The notes under the pieces are model-generated. The model worked only from the letters and a program-made list of their open reading frames with translations, did not search any database and was not told the origin of the DNA. 64,000 nt of DNA from Zanthoxylum bungeanum (taxonomy: Eukaryota; Streptophyta; Magnoliopsida; Sapindales; Rutaceae). Location of the stretch: assembly GCA_019454045.1 (NCBI GenBank), contig SKCR01033663.1, positions 124,001-188,000 on the forward strand, given 5' to 3'. The translations under genes were made by a program, and so were the position numbers. This document shows positions 10,733 to 21,756 of this stretch, in pieces; the stretch's first letter is position 1; every line of letters begins with the position of its first letter.

Positions 10733-12277
10733 ATGAGCGAATCAGTTAACGAGGGATCTCGTATGGATCAACTGGAAGCTAATCTCACTAAGATTACCAA
10801 GCAACTGCAAGCTTTGACCACTGCTATGACTAATATGGCTGTGCCCTGCGCTGAGAGAGGCTCTGAGAATGAGAGGCGTGAGAGCCCTCCGAGCGGGTTG
10901 AATGATGATGTCCCCGTCTTTGATGATGACATGGCTGAGTATGCCAAAAGAAGGATAACCGGGTCTCAGACCGAATTGCAAAAACTCCGCGATCAGGTGG
11001 AATGGGTTACCCGCAAGCTGAATGGTAAGCATGGGGATTTTTTAGATTATGAGGCGATGACTTTTGAGGAGCAACTGCCGGCTCAGTTTAAAATGCCTGA
11101 GATAGCCAAGTTCAATAGGAACGGGGATCCGAGGGTCTATCTTCGACAATATGTTTCTGTAATGAGTTCTGTGGGCCTGTCGCAGCGTCAGGTTCAGAAG
11201 ATGTTTGGGATGTCGCTTGAGGGGGCACCCGTAGTGTGGTACCATGGCCTTGAAAGGAAGGTTAAGGAAGATTGGAGGGAACTGGCATAAGCCTTTCTGA
11301 AACAATATGTCATGGATTTGGAGATCGACTTGTCTCTTCGCGACTTGGAGAATACCAAGCAGAAGCCGGAGGAGAGTATCAAGGATTATGTGGACCGCTG
11401 GAGAAGCCAGCTTCTGAAAATACAGACTCGGCCCTCGGAGAAGGACCAAATTAAAATGATCATCAAGGGCACAAAGCTCTCTATCTATGGCAAGTTGAGG
11501 AGGATGACCTCCATGATTACTGATTTTCAACAATTGAGGGAGACTGTCATGGATATCGAGGAAGAAGAAACGGAGAATAGGAAGTTTTATGGCTTGAACA
11601 TGAGGACTGTTGGAGGACCATCGGGAGCCAAGCCCATTTCTGCTGAGATTGCTGCCATCAAGAACCGGCATTTCTCCAACCTGGGTAGACCTTTGTCTAA
11701 GGTGCTTGAGAGGTTAGCAAGACAAGGACTCCTAAAACCCTTAGAGGCTAAACCATTTCCAAATCCCCCACCACCAAACCTCAATATGAACCGTTATTGT
11801 CACTTCCACCAGCAAAATGGCCACGACACTGACAGTTGTGCCCACCTCCGACATGAAATCCAAGACCTCATAGACTCCCACAAAATACCCGACCCTGAGA
11901 AAGAACAGCCCAACACACACCGAAACCCCCTACCAAATTATCACTCTGTCCCACCACCTACCTATATGATAAGCTCTGGCCTACCCGAAAGCCTTGTCCT
12001 CAAGTCATTTGACCACCAAGCCTTTTGCCTGGGGATTTGGGATAACAATAGTGAGGATGAAACAGAACAGGGGAAGAATTTTTGGGAAGACTTCTCCAGT
12101 AGTGATGAAGATGAGGTGAGAAGAATGACACAAAGCGGGAGTTTCTACAGTGATACTGCAGAGAGGGGTAAAGAAGTGTTGGCAGAAGGAAGAGAAGTGA
12201 CGGAGAATAAGGATAATGTTGAGGGAGATGTAGTGATGCGTCAGTTGAAGAAGACACGAGCACATCTAAGTATTTGA
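10733..12277 (+). pseudogene. gag: Gypsy gag (element D)
   Basis: Capsid/nucleocapsid precursor of ~514 codons from ATG 10733 to TGA 12275-12277. The N-terminal third holds a coiled-coil-like segment (MDQLEANLTKITKQLQALT). The capsid core follows with FKMPEIAKFNRNGDPRVYLRQY, then VVWYHGL and AFLKQYVMD..EESIKDYVDRWR, and a zinc-knuckle-like YCHFHQQNGHDTDSCAHL near residue 360. A single in-frame TAA at 11288-11290 (codon 186, ELA*AFLKQY) breaks an otherwise open frame; glutamine would be expected there. The C-terminal 100 residues are acidic. It is the best preserved gene of D. Confidence 0.88.
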
Positions 12278-12289
12278 GATTTGTTGTGT

Positions 12290-12984
12290 GCATCGCAGGA
12301 GCACAGACGTGCCATGGTTGAGGCCTTGAGCAAGATAAGAGTACCAGAAGATGCCAACCCTACGATGTTTGTGGGATCGGTACAGAAAGAAGCTTCACAG
12401 ATGATAACCGTTTCTGAGGAGGAACTCCCGGCGGAGGGAAGGAATCATAATGGTGGATGACGACTCATCTATCAATATGTGTCCTTTGAAGATCTTGTCA
12501 AGGCTGGGTATGAAGATGACAGATCTGAGTCCCTCCAATATGACTATTAAGGTTTATGATGATAGCAAGCGAGGGGTTGAGGGTACTTTTACTGCAGCGG
12601 TCAAAGTGGGCCCAATAGAAGACGAGGTTGAGTTCACAGTACTGGATATCCTGGCCACTTTTGCTTTGTTATTAGGAAGGCCATGGTTTCATAAGCTTGG
12701 GGGGCGTTCCCTCCACTCTGCATCAGGTTATCAAGTTTCCATACGGGGAAGAGATTGTCACTATGAGAGCTGAAGTAGATAATATCGTGGCCACTCTGGA
12801 AATACAACCTTTCACGAGGTTCCAAGTGTCAGCAACCTTTAAGAAGTGGGTAGATCCTAAGGTAGCTAGGATCATGGAGAAGATGAAGTTCGAACTAGGC
12901 ACAGGCTCGGGTGTTGGAGGAGCATTGCCCGACTTCAAGGGGCAGACCACCCGAAGGGGTTTGGGATACAAGTCTCAATTGTGA
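12290..12984 (+). pseudogene. Retroviral-type aspartic protease (element D)
   Basis: Pepsin-like protease that would cleave Gag-Pol. The active-site block reads VDDDSSINMCPLKIL (12450 on) where relatives have DDGSS, and the family strand ILGRPW is LLGRPWFHKLGG at ~12670. Lesions visible: a short deletion before the active site (ELPAEGRNHN joins VDDDSS with no spacer strand), one extra G in the G-run at 12699-12704 that shifts the frame, and a stop at 12982-12984. The homology continues across frames into the RT reading frame. Confidence 0.8.
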
Positions 12985-14486
12985 AGGCTACATGGTATCA
13001 AGGAGAGCCCGAACCAGTGGAAGTTAATGGGGTCATGGTACCGGGGTTTGAGATCTTCCAAGATGTGATTGGTGAGAAACTGCTGACAGTAGAAGTGGCA
13101 AAAGAGGAAGCGAAGTGGGAGGAAGAGTTGATGAAGCTGGAGAGCCTGACTCTCGAGGAGAATAAGGAAACCGAGGAAGACCCGGCTGTGGGGGATGAAG
13201 CGTCTGCGGAGGATGAAGATGTTTATCTCTCTGATTTATTCGAATGTATTCCTGCATCTGCTAGCAATAAAGACATTCATTTCACTTACTTGTCTGAGTC
13301 TCTCCCTTTCAATTTGCATGACTTGAGTATATTTGACATCAACTCAACCAAAACAAACGCATTCAACCTTGGTACGCGTGAAAGCCCCAAGGAAGTCTTA
13401 ATTGCGAGTGAGGTTACCGCTGAAGAGCGGAAGAAATTAGAAGAGACGTTAGTCAAATATGCCAAAGTATTCGCTTGGTCCTACGAGGACATGCCTGGAA
13501 TAGACAGAAGTATCGCCTGGCATACGATACCAACTTATCCAAATATGAAGCCGGTAAAGCAGAAACTCCGACGGATGAGACCTGAGTGGGCCGAGAAGGT
13601 CAGAGAAGAAGTGAAGAAACAGATAGATGTGGGATTTCTAGAAGTGGTGAAATACCCTGAGTGGTTGACAAATATTGTGCCAGTACCGAAGAAGAATGGA
13701 AAGGTCAGAATGTGCGTATATTACAGAGACCTCAACAAAGCTTGCCCGAAGGATGATTTTCCTCTACCCCATATAGACGTATTGGTTGATAGTGCAGCTT
13801 TATTTTCCATGTACTCATTCGTGGATGGGTTCTCAGGATATAATCAGGTTCTTATGGCTGAAGAAGACAAGCATATAACTGCCTTTGTTACTGAATGGGG
13901 TACGTATTGCTACAAGGTAATGCAGTTTGGGCTTCAGAATGCAGGAGCCACTTACCAGCGGATGGCCACTACGCTATTCCATGATTTGATGCATAAGGAA
14001 ATTAAAGTATATGTAGACGACATGATGGTGAAATCAGAGACAAGAAGCGGACATATAGAAGCACTGGAGAAGTTCCTTGAACGAGTCGACAAGTACAACC
14101 TACGGTTAAATCCCAAGAAGTGCATGTTCGGAGTAATTTCAGGAAAGTTACGAGGACACACTGTCGGAAGGGGCGGAATAGAAGTAGACCCTGAGAAAAT
14201 CAAGGTGATCACAGAGATGCCTGCGCCGAAGATAAAGAAAGAAGTTAGAGCATTCCTCGGGAAGATTCAGTACATCAGTCGGTTCATTGCCAAGTTGACG
14301 ATGGTATGTGAGCCTATCTTCAAATTGCTGAGGAAAGACCAGCCAGTGAAATGGAATGAGCAATGCCAAGAAGCTTTCGACAAAATCAGGGGATATTTGG
14401 TGAAACCTCATGTCTTGAAACCTCCAAGACTGGGCGAACCCTTGGTACTATATTTGGCCATTGAACCCGAAGCGCTGGGGCGATGA
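12981..14486 (+). pseudogene. Gypsy reverse transcriptase (element D)
   Basis: An open stretch of ~500 codons. After an acidic linker (to ~residue 135) the RT domain starts near KYAKVFAWSYEDMPGID and shows LTNIVPVPKKNGKVRMC, DLNKACPKDDFPLP, FVDGFSGYNQ, FGLQNAGATYQRMA and the catalytic VYVDDMMVKS near residue 345. The thumb/connection follows (LNPKKCMFGV, FLGKIQYISRFIAKL). The frame is closed artificially at 14484-14486 by loss of one G in the run before CGATGATGG; homology continues into RNase H in the next frame. The RT itself could have been active, but it cannot be joined to gag without the upstream breaks. The first codon given is GTG, an arbitrary frame start. Confidence 0.9.
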
Positions 14487-14830
14487 TGGTATAAGCAGAT
14501 GAGACGGGGGTAGAGCATGCAGTCTACTACCTCAGTAAGAAGATGTTTCCGTATGAAGCCCACTATCAAGAAGTAGAGAAGATTTGTTTGGCAGTAGTGT
14601 GGGCGTCTAGAAAGTTACGTCATTACTTCCAATCTTACAAGATCCAAGTGGTAGCAAAGGATAATCCTTTGAAGTATCTGCATTCAGTGCCTTTGCCAGT
14701 TAGGAAGTTAGGCAGATGGTTGGTGTTGCTGACAGAGTTCAATATTGAGTAATGCACTTCCAAAGTATTCAAAGGGCGAGCCGTAGCAGAGTTCCTGGCA
14801 TTACAACCGATAGAAGGAGATCAATACAAG
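14481..14830 (+). pseudogene. RNase H (connection-type) of D
   Basis: Ordinary Gypsy RNase H directly after RT. Segments: AMMV*ADETGVEHAVYYLSK, then the 14543-14752 frame with YEAHYQEVEKICLAVVWASRKLRHYF and the LTEFNIE motif, then (stop TAA at 14750-14752) CTSKVFKGRAVAEFLAL. It is broken by a frameshift near 14480 and at least two stops. In the Tat lineage this domain is thought to be degenerate because a second RNase H follows. Confidence 0.8.
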
Positions 14831-14874
14831 TTTGAGTTCCCAAACGAGGAAATCCAAGCTATAACAGTCCAAGG

Positions 14875-15255
14875 ATGGAAGATGTACTTCGACGGAGTAG
14901 TGAACTGCAAAGGAGCCGGAATCGAAATTGAGATAGTAACCCTGAAGGAGAAACCCTGCCTATGGCCAAGAGGTTGATGTTCGGAGTAACCAACAATATG
15001 GCTAAGTATGAAGCATGCGCCTTCGGATTGACGACATTGATAGCCTTGAAAGCTAAGAGCGTGGAAGTCTATGGAGACTCGATGTTAGTAGTCCGACAAC
15101 TGTAAGGAGAATGGGAATTGAAGGAAGAACGGTTGAAACCCTACTTGTTCCACCTCATGAGTCTAGCATAGGCCCTCCCCGATTGCAAATTCCAAGAAGA
15201 GAACCAAATGGCCGATGCGTTGGCTACACTAGCCGCAACTTGGGAAAATATGGAG
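14875..15255 (+). pseudogene. Second, archaeal-type RNase H of D
   Basis: Extra RNase H found in the plant Tat lineage. WKMYFDGVVN at 14876 supplies the first Asp; after a frameshift come MAKRLMFGVTNNMAKYEACAFGL (Glu) and VEVYGDSMLVVRQL (Asp), and the segment ends with NQMADALATLAA (last Asp) at ~15205-15235. All four acidic residues can be seen, but a frameshift near 14950 and stops at ~15102 and ~15169 destroy the frame. Placement between RNase H and integrase fits the lineage. Confidence 0.8.
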
Positions 15256-15319
15256 AAATTGGTAATGAGACCTCTAGAGTTGACAACAACAGACAGACCC
15301 GTCTACGAGATAGAAAGGA

Positions 15320-16204
15320 TATTAGAAGTAGAAGTCGACGATGTGAAACCTTGTACTATGACATTCAAAGATACTTGGAACACGGGGAATTCCCAGAAGA
15401 AGCAAGCAGAAAAGATAGGATAGCCATTCAGAAGTTAGCTTCTCAGTATGTGAGTTTGAAGGGAGAACTGTACAAGAGGCAAGCGAATGGCATTCAGTTG
15501 AAGTGCTTAAGAAAAGAAGAGGCTCATAAGGAAATGGAAGAATTACATGCCGGAGTATGTGGACCGCACATGAATGGATTGAACTTGTCCCGCAAAATAG
15601 TGAGACAAGGCTTCTACTGGTCGACCATGGAAGCTGACTGCGTGAAGCTGGTAAAGCATTGTCACGATTGTCAAGTGCACGGTAACTTGAACCATTTGCC
15701 GCAAACAGAGTTGCATGGGCTATCAGAGTCGTGGCCTTTCTCAGTATGGGGAATTGACATGATTGGAGAGATTCGACCGCACACATCGAATGGACATCGC
15801 TTCATAGTAGTGGCAGTAGACTACTTCTCAAAATATGTAGAAGCCGAGTCATTTCGAAATGTTACAGCAAAGCAGATGGCGAAGTTCATAGCTCAGAATC
15901 TCATATGCCGATATGGAATGCCGCATCATGTAGTAACGGACAACGAAGTTTAGTTTCAAGGAGAAACGAAGGCAATGCTACAGAAGTATGGGATAGGGCA
16001 TCACAAGTCATCACCTTACAGGCTGCAGGAAAATGGGGCTGTCGAGGCAGCCAATAAGACAATAAAGAAGATGTTAGCCAAAATGACGGAAAATTACAGA
16101 GATTGGGCCGATAAGCTACCGTATGCCCTGTGGGGGTACAGAACTTCGGTGAGAACAGCAATAGGAGCCACGCCTTATTCTTTGGTCTACGGAATGGAAG
16201 CGGT
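15320..16204 (+). pseudogene. Gypsy integrase, N-terminal part (split by H)
   Basis: Integrase with the HHCC zinc site (HAGVCGPHMNG..CVKLVKHCHDC, ~15545-15675). The catalytic core reads WGIDMIGEI (first D), VVTDNEV (second D) and ENGAVEAANK (E, ~16030). A TAG at 15951-15953 lies just after the second Asp, and the domain entry is frameshifted near 15350. The frame stops at YGMEAV (16204), where element H inserted; the rest resumes at 25371. It fills in the target duplication GCGGT exactly, so H cut an integrase frame without loss. Confidence 0.9.
16200..16204. repeat. Target site duplication of H (left)
   Basis: GCGGT, matched exactly at 25371-25375. Confidence 0.95.
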
Positions 16205-17961
16205 TGATGAGCGGAAAATATATCAATATTTACCGCCCCTTTAACTTAATATTTTGTTTAGTTTCGCGGGTTTGATGAACGTTTTGATGTGTTTTAGTTT
16301 ATTTTGCAGATAAAATAATATCGGATCTCAATGAAATCATTTAGGACGAAATAAGGGTCAAATAAGGGCAATTATTGGACTTGATATTCTAATTTTGGAG
16401 ATTGGAAACTTGAAAGGGCGTTTTTGACGAAGTGCAGTTTTGGAAATTCCAGTTTTGCGCATCTGTCGTATTTTGGGCATAACTTTTTATTCCGATATCG
16501 GATTGAGCTGATTCAAGTTCCAAATTAAAGAAGACTCAAATATCTACATCTTGCTTTCGAATTCTGATGATTTCATGCCCGAAATTGATGAACCATCCAG
16601 AAGTGTGTTGTGTGTAATTATTAAAGTCACTTTCAATCATTTTCAAAGCAAAAAATTAATTAATAAATAAATAATAAAAATTATCAAATCATCACCAAAC
16701 ATGATAAGAGATTAGTGGAGCAATTAATAATGGATTTGGTGGAGCAATTAGTGGAGCAATTAGTGGAGCAATTAATAATTGATTTGGTGGATGATTTGAT
16801 GGAGGCAAAATTTTGCCTATAAATACCAAGCCATTCATTTGTAAAATTCATACTTTCTTCTAAGGAATTCCTTAAGAATACTAAGAAGATTGTATCTTGT
16901 TTGTTTATTTACAGCTTTCAGTAATTAATTTCCGCTTTCGCACTTTCTTTTCTTTACTTTTCAGTTTTTACTTTCCGCAATTTACTTTTACGCACAATAC
17001 TTTTCTTTCTTTAATTTTCAGTTTTTACTTTTCAGTAATTTACTTTCAGCAATTTACTTTTCAGTAATTTACTTTTCAGCAATTTACTTTCAGTAATTTA
17101 CTTTCAGCATTTAATTTTCAGTATTTAATTTCAGCATTTACTTTCAACATTTACTTTTCAGTAATTAATTTTCAGTATTTTACTTTATGTCTTTTATTTT
17201 ATTTAAGTTTTTTTTACTACCCGTAAATATGTGTCGTAACTAAGCCAGTTATTTGGGGTTGTGATGAAATCCAATATCACCGGTTTATAAGGGGTTAGAT
17301 TATAGCTTGGGTAATATAAAGATTTATTTATTGAGTCTTAATCTTAATGCTTTTTCATTAACTGGCCATTAATAAAATTGTGGGAAACTTAAAATGAACT
17401 AGACATAGGGATTTTAAGTTTAAGACCTTAGACTCAATAGTCCATGATCTTCCTTGAGGATAGATAACCTTTTAATAGATTTCCTTACAGGATAGACATA
17501 TACCTGTCGGGCGGGGGTAGCCATAATTGGAACTTAAACTTAATGAATCCAGATAATTTGGTTGACATAGACATATGGTTCAATTGGGTTAAACTGGGTA
17601 TTTGTGTCTGACCATCGACAGAGGCTTACACATAATTTAGTGTTCCAGGTTAATAAATCAATATATTACCCAATTTTAAGATAACTACTTCATCTTTAAA
17701 ATGATATTGGAAGAAATCACAACCCTAGATAGTTTTTAATATTGAATTTTCTTAAAACCTACTTTTGAACAATTTTATTTACTTGTTTTTAAATTTAGAA
17801 TCGTCACCATTTCAAATCAATCAAACAACCTGTTAGATACTAGTAATCATTTGACCTCATAAAATTAATCGATTAGATATTAAGTCCTCGTGGGATTGAT
17901 ATTTTTATACTACTTGAACGATACGTGCGCTTGCGTTATACGTGTGTGTTTACGCCGGTCA
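16205..17961 (+). repeat. 5' LTR of H
   Basis: TGATGAGCGG..TACGCCGGTCA. It differs from the 3' LTR by scattered substitutions, a changed stretch near 16545 and extra copies of a GTGGAGCAATTA unit near 16735-16775. A run of degenerate ~15-bp repeats (TTTACTTTTCAGTAA) fills 16905-17190 downstream of the TATA box. Confidence 0.95.
16818..16825 (+). promoter_or_regulatory. TATA box of H 5' LTR
   Basis: TATAAATA in GCCTATAAATACCAAGCC. The 3' LTR has CCAATAAATACC at the same place, so that copy is altered. Confidence 0.75.
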
Positions 17962-17967
17962 AGTTTT

Positions 17968-17985
17968 TGGCGCCGTTGCCGGGGA
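17968..17985 (+). other. Primer binding site of H
   Basis: TGGCGCCGTTGCCGGGGA, six bases after the LTR, perfectly complementary to the 3' end of plant tRNA-Asp as I recall it. This is the primer of Athila-lineage elements. Confidence 0.92.
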
Positions 17986-18093
17986 CTTATTTATCTTTTA
18001 CTATTAGTTTAGGGGTTAGATACCTTTACTTGTATCTAATTTCTTTTTACTTATTGTTTTTGTTTTCTTGTGTTTCAGGTTCTCAGAAACTAC

Positions 18094-18948
18094 ATGAGAC
18101 GAACCAGAAGCTTTGAACTTCGACCGCTTGACCCAGAAATTGAAAGAACCATCAGACAGTTGAGAAGGGAAAGGCGAGAAGGCCAAGAAGCTTTAGTCAA
18201 CATGGAACCTGAACCTTTGAACGTTGCACCACCAATTCCCATTCGAGACAGAACCATTCCAGTGGTTGACAGACTCATTTCTTGCATTGTACTTCCTCCC
18301 TTACCAGCAAATACAGGTGACATCAAAACAGGCATTCAGATGATTCAGCAGTCAGTTCAGTTTGGGGGGAATGTAACTAAAGATCCTAATGCCCACATCA
18401 GTAACTTCCTGGAAGTTTGCGGCACTTTCAACTACAACAGAGAATCATAAGAAGCAATGAGACTGCGTGTTTTCCCATACTCCTTGAAGGACAGAGCTAA
18501 AGCTTGGCTACATTCACTACCAGCTGGTTCCATCACAACTTGGAACACTTTAGCCACCAAATTCCTTGCAAAGTATTTTCCACCAGCCAGAACCGGAAAG
18601 CTGAGGAATGAAATCACATCCTTTGTACAACAAGATTCAGAATCCCTCTGCGAAGCTTGGGAAAGATTCAAAGATTACTCCGAAAATGTCCTCACCATGA
18701 AATTCCAAAATGGATTCAAGTCCAAATATTCTATAATGGACTTTCTGGAATAATGAGAACCACAATCGATGCTGCTGCTGGAGGAGCTTTAATGTCAAAA
18801 GGAGAAGATGAAGCCTGGGACCTAATCGAAGAAATGGCCAACAACAATTCTTTATGGCCAACAGAAAGGAGCATGATCCAAAGAATTGCAGGAATTTATG
18901 AAAATGGAGCCAACACAGCACTGAATTCCAAGCTGGATGTGATTTGAA
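18094..18948 (+). pseudogene. gag: Athila-type gag, capsid part (element H)
   Basis: ATG at 18094 (MRRTRSFELRPLDPEIER), then a proline-rich segment and the capsid core: VQFGG..DPNAHISNFLEVC, AMRLRVFPYSLKDRAKAW, SLPAGSITTW, FLAKYFPPARTGKLRNEI. An in-frame TAA lies at 18448-18450. A single-base deletion near 18676 shifts the frame, after which the homology goes on as LLRKCPHHEIPKWIQVQIFYNGL and AGGALMSKGEDEAWDLIEEMA to a TGA at 18945-18947. Sequence and primer type both point to the Athila lineage. It is not translatable as one protein now. Confidence 0.88.
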
Positions 18949-19787
18949 AAAATCTGGAAACTCTTAACATAAAAGTTAATTGTGGATCCACAAGTTCACC
19001 ATTTGGAGGAGCACCTGAGTCAGAATCTTTCAACCAACATAAAGAAACAGTGAATTATGTCAATAATTTCAACAGACAGGGGAACAATCCATATTCCAAC
19101 ACCTACAACTCAGGGTGAAGGAATCATCCCAATTTCGCATGGAGCAAAAATTCAGGGCAAATGAACAATCCACCACCCGAATTCCAACAACAGAACAAAG
19201 GCCAGAAACAGGCAAATGAACCAGGAAAAACAGAAGTGTTGACCCACTTGAAAAAGATATAAGCAAAACACGACTCTCAAGCAGCAAGATATGATACTAT
19301 GTTTCAATCTCAAGCAACAAGATATGATGCTATGTTTCAATCCCAAGCAGCATTAATTCAAAGTCAATCTACTTCTATTAAAGCACTGGAGAATCAAATT
19401 GGACAACTGGCAAATGCTCAGAGTTACAGACCGCCAGGTACCCTTCCTAGCAACACAGAGCCAAATCCAAGAAACATGGGGAAGGAGCAATGTCATGCCA
19501 TCATGTTAAAAAGCGGTACTGAAATCAACAAAGATGTTGGAGCCAAAACAACTGCTGAGGAAGTTCCAAAAGAAACAAAGCAACAGATGGAGGAAAAAGA
19601 AGCAAAGGAAAAAGAACAGATCACTCCACCTCCACCTTTTCCACATCATCTCCAGAAAAACAAACTAGATAAGCAATTTTATCGGTTCCTAGAGATCTTC
19701 AAAAAGTTGCATATCAACATTCCATTTACAGAAGCGTTGGAACAAATGCCCAGCTATGCCAAATTCATGAAAGACATTTTTTCATGA
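18949..19787 (+). pseudogene. Gag C-terminal linker (element H)
   Basis: Continues the gag frame through stops at 19116-19118, 19260-19262 and 19785-19787. It is rich in Asn, Gln and Pro, with a small internal duplication (RYDTMFQSQA / RYDAMFQSQA, 19290-19345). The family segments ALENQIGQLA and LPSNTEPNPR..CHAIMLKSGTEI are present, followed by a Lys/Glu-rich stretch and PPPPFPHHLQ, which leads into the protease. No zinc knuckle is visible. Confidence 0.8.
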
Positions 19788-20755
19788 AACCGGAGATTGG
19801 GAGATTACGAGACAATAGCATTATCAGTAGAATGTAGCGCCATCATTCAGATGAAACTTCCCCCAAAGTTGAAAGATCCCGGCAGTTTCATTGTTCCTTG
19901 CACCATATGAGAACATGACTTCGGTAAGGCTCTGGGTGATTTAGGTACGAGTGTTAACTTGATGCCTTTTTCTATTTTCAGGAAACTGCAGATTGGAGAA
20001 ACAATGCCCACTTCAGTCTCACTACAACTTGCTGATAGAACGCTCGTATTTCCAAGAGGCGTAGTTGAGGATGTGCTGGTCAAGGTTAACAAATTCATTT
20101 TCCCAGCAGATTTTATTGTCCTTGATATGGAGGAAGATGCAGACGTGCCAATCATCCTCGGGAGACCATTCTTGGCTACAGGTCGAACCATTATTGATGT
20201 ACAAAAAGGAGAACTAACTATGAGGGTACAAGACCAAGAAGTAACATTCAATGTTTTCAAAGCCATGAATTTCCCAGATGATGAAAAAGAGGAATGTTTC
20301 AAACTTGATGTGATACATAGTACCGTTCAGAACTCTGATGAAAGACAAAGTTCTACTGACAAACTTAAAGCATGTCAATTACCTGTGGAGCCTGAAGATA
20401 AAGCGCACTGCGTACTGAAGAAGCCTATTCTTGCACTACAAGCAACAGAAGAGAAAAAGTTTCACCAGCTCAACAAATTGGAGGAATTTCACATACAGCC
20501 TTTTGAGGATACCAAATTGTACAAGGAAAAGGCAAGGAAAAGACATGATGAGAAGATAGTGCGCATACAACTGGAACCAGGGCAGAAGGTACTGTTAAAC
20601 AAATCAAGGGGGAATTCTTCTCATGGAAGCCAAAATCACGGTGGTCAGGTCCATTTGTGATCACCAAGGTTTTACCAGACAGAGCCGTTGAGATACATGA
20701 TCCTGACTCCAACAAAACTTTCAAGGTTAAAAACAAGCGTGTTAAGCACTACTAG
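19788..20755 (+). pseudogene. Protease fused to integrase tail (element H)
   Basis: The frame of gag continues (LGDYETIALSVECSAIIQMKLPPKLKDPGSF), with a TGA at 19908-19910. Protease active site DLGTSVNLMP (~19937-19966) and the conserved VPIILGRPFLATGRTIIDV (~20148-20205). From about residue 110 of the open frame 19959-20660 the text changes to the C-terminal tail of a Gypsy integrase (LNKLEEF..DTKLYKEKARKRHDEKI..LEPGQKVLL). After a frameshift near 20610 it finishes with KSRWSGPFVITKVLPDRAVEI and a TAG at 20753-20755. RT, RNase H and the integrase core have been removed in frame, with the junction between ~20300 and 20450. Confidence 0.85.
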
Positions 20756-20931
20756 GGAGAATCATTTGAGTGACAAAAAGAAAGTGTCACACTTTCAGAT
20801 CTAGCCTAACGTTCGAGAAGTCACGTCTAGCTGACGACTTTAAACTTAGCGCTCGCAGGGAGGCAACCCATGCAATTTTTGTATATATTGTGATCTGGTG
20901 TGTTTTATTTTTGTGTGTTTAATTTTTGCAG
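20756..20931 (+). other. Intron-like stretch before the cargo ORFs
   Basis: T-rich run ending TTTAATTTTTGCAG at 20931, a good plant splice acceptor. Athila env-like genes are thought to be expressed from spliced RNA, so this could join the gag leader to the next ORF. No donor was identified. Confidence 0.4.
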
Positions 20932-21496
20932 GTTTAGTCATTTCACGATTGAAGAAGCTCTCGCAAATCTTCATAAGCAATTTCCTTCTCTCCCTCAAAA
21001 ATCTCTGATGAAAGTCTACAAAGCTCGCTTGGAACGGATGAGACTACTGATGATCAAAGGTATTCCTAATGACATTCGTTGGGTAATTGAAGCACGAGTC
21101 CGATTGGCAGGTGAGTCTTCTGACTCTTTTATTTCACATCTGCCTGGTTTTGGAAGAAACACCTATACAAAGAAACGTAGAGCTAAACAAATGGGTGTTT
21201 GTTACAAATGTGCACGCTGGAATTGCAATACTCGTTATCGTTCTTTAGGAATGGTGTCTGATAATCGCGAAGACAAAATTAAATTCATTAGGGATGGCTT
21301 GAGTAAGGAGTCTTTAGATGATATATCTTTAACTCTTGAGACGCATCCCAGTGGATATGTTCACATAGTCATTCGTAAATTACATACACAATTCCAAAAA
21401 GAAAGACAACAATTAAGTCTTCGGAATCTGACTCAAAAAGACCATGTTTGCCAGTTTATAAGAAAATTGGATGGGAAGCTTGTCCCTGACGCATAG
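20932..21496 (+). CDS. Uninterrupted ORF, basic + Cys cluster; possible nucleic-acid-binding protein
   Basis: About 188 codons free of stops, from the proposed splice acceptor to TAG 21494-21496. No ATG lies near the start (first at ~21008), so it would be made by splicing or from the inner ATG. The first ~85 residues look helical (FTIEEALANLHKQFPSL, ARLERMRLLMIKGIPNDIRW). Then a basic run meets a Cys cluster, KKRRAKQMGVCYKCARWNC, followed by EDKIKFIRDGLS, a THPSGYVHIVI strand and a polar tail. I do not recognise a retrotransposon family. The layout (basic patch, C-x2-C, then a basic amphipathic helix) recalls the small Cys-rich nucleic-acid-binding proteins of flexuous plant RNA viruses; that is inference. 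It is more intact than the neighbouring gag. Confidence 0.5.
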
Positions 21497-21756
21497 ACGT
21501 CAATCAAGCCGTTACTTTTCTTGTAAATATTATATCTCTTTGTCTTTTCTTAATAATTGTGATTTGTTTTGTTGTTTTCTTTTATTTTCTCCGACAGGAT
21601 CCAGACCTTTTTGACTATCACGATATTATTTCGCTACTAATCGTCCTCTGGAAGATACTTGTGCTATTTTTACTCACCCTTTTCAAATACTATAAATTCA
21701 GCCCGTCATTGCACTTTTGAAGGCATCCAGGGTTGAGAAAGAAATACATATAAAAA
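21497..21756 (+). other. Spacer with second splice acceptor before LOG
   Basis: T-rich tract ending TTTATTTTCTCCGACAG at 21597, a second plausible acceptor. The remaining 159 bases run to the LOG ATG and contain ACTATAAATTC near 21690. It could be an intron end plus the captured 5' UTR or promoter of the LOG source gene. No coding frame is evident. Confidence 0.4.
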
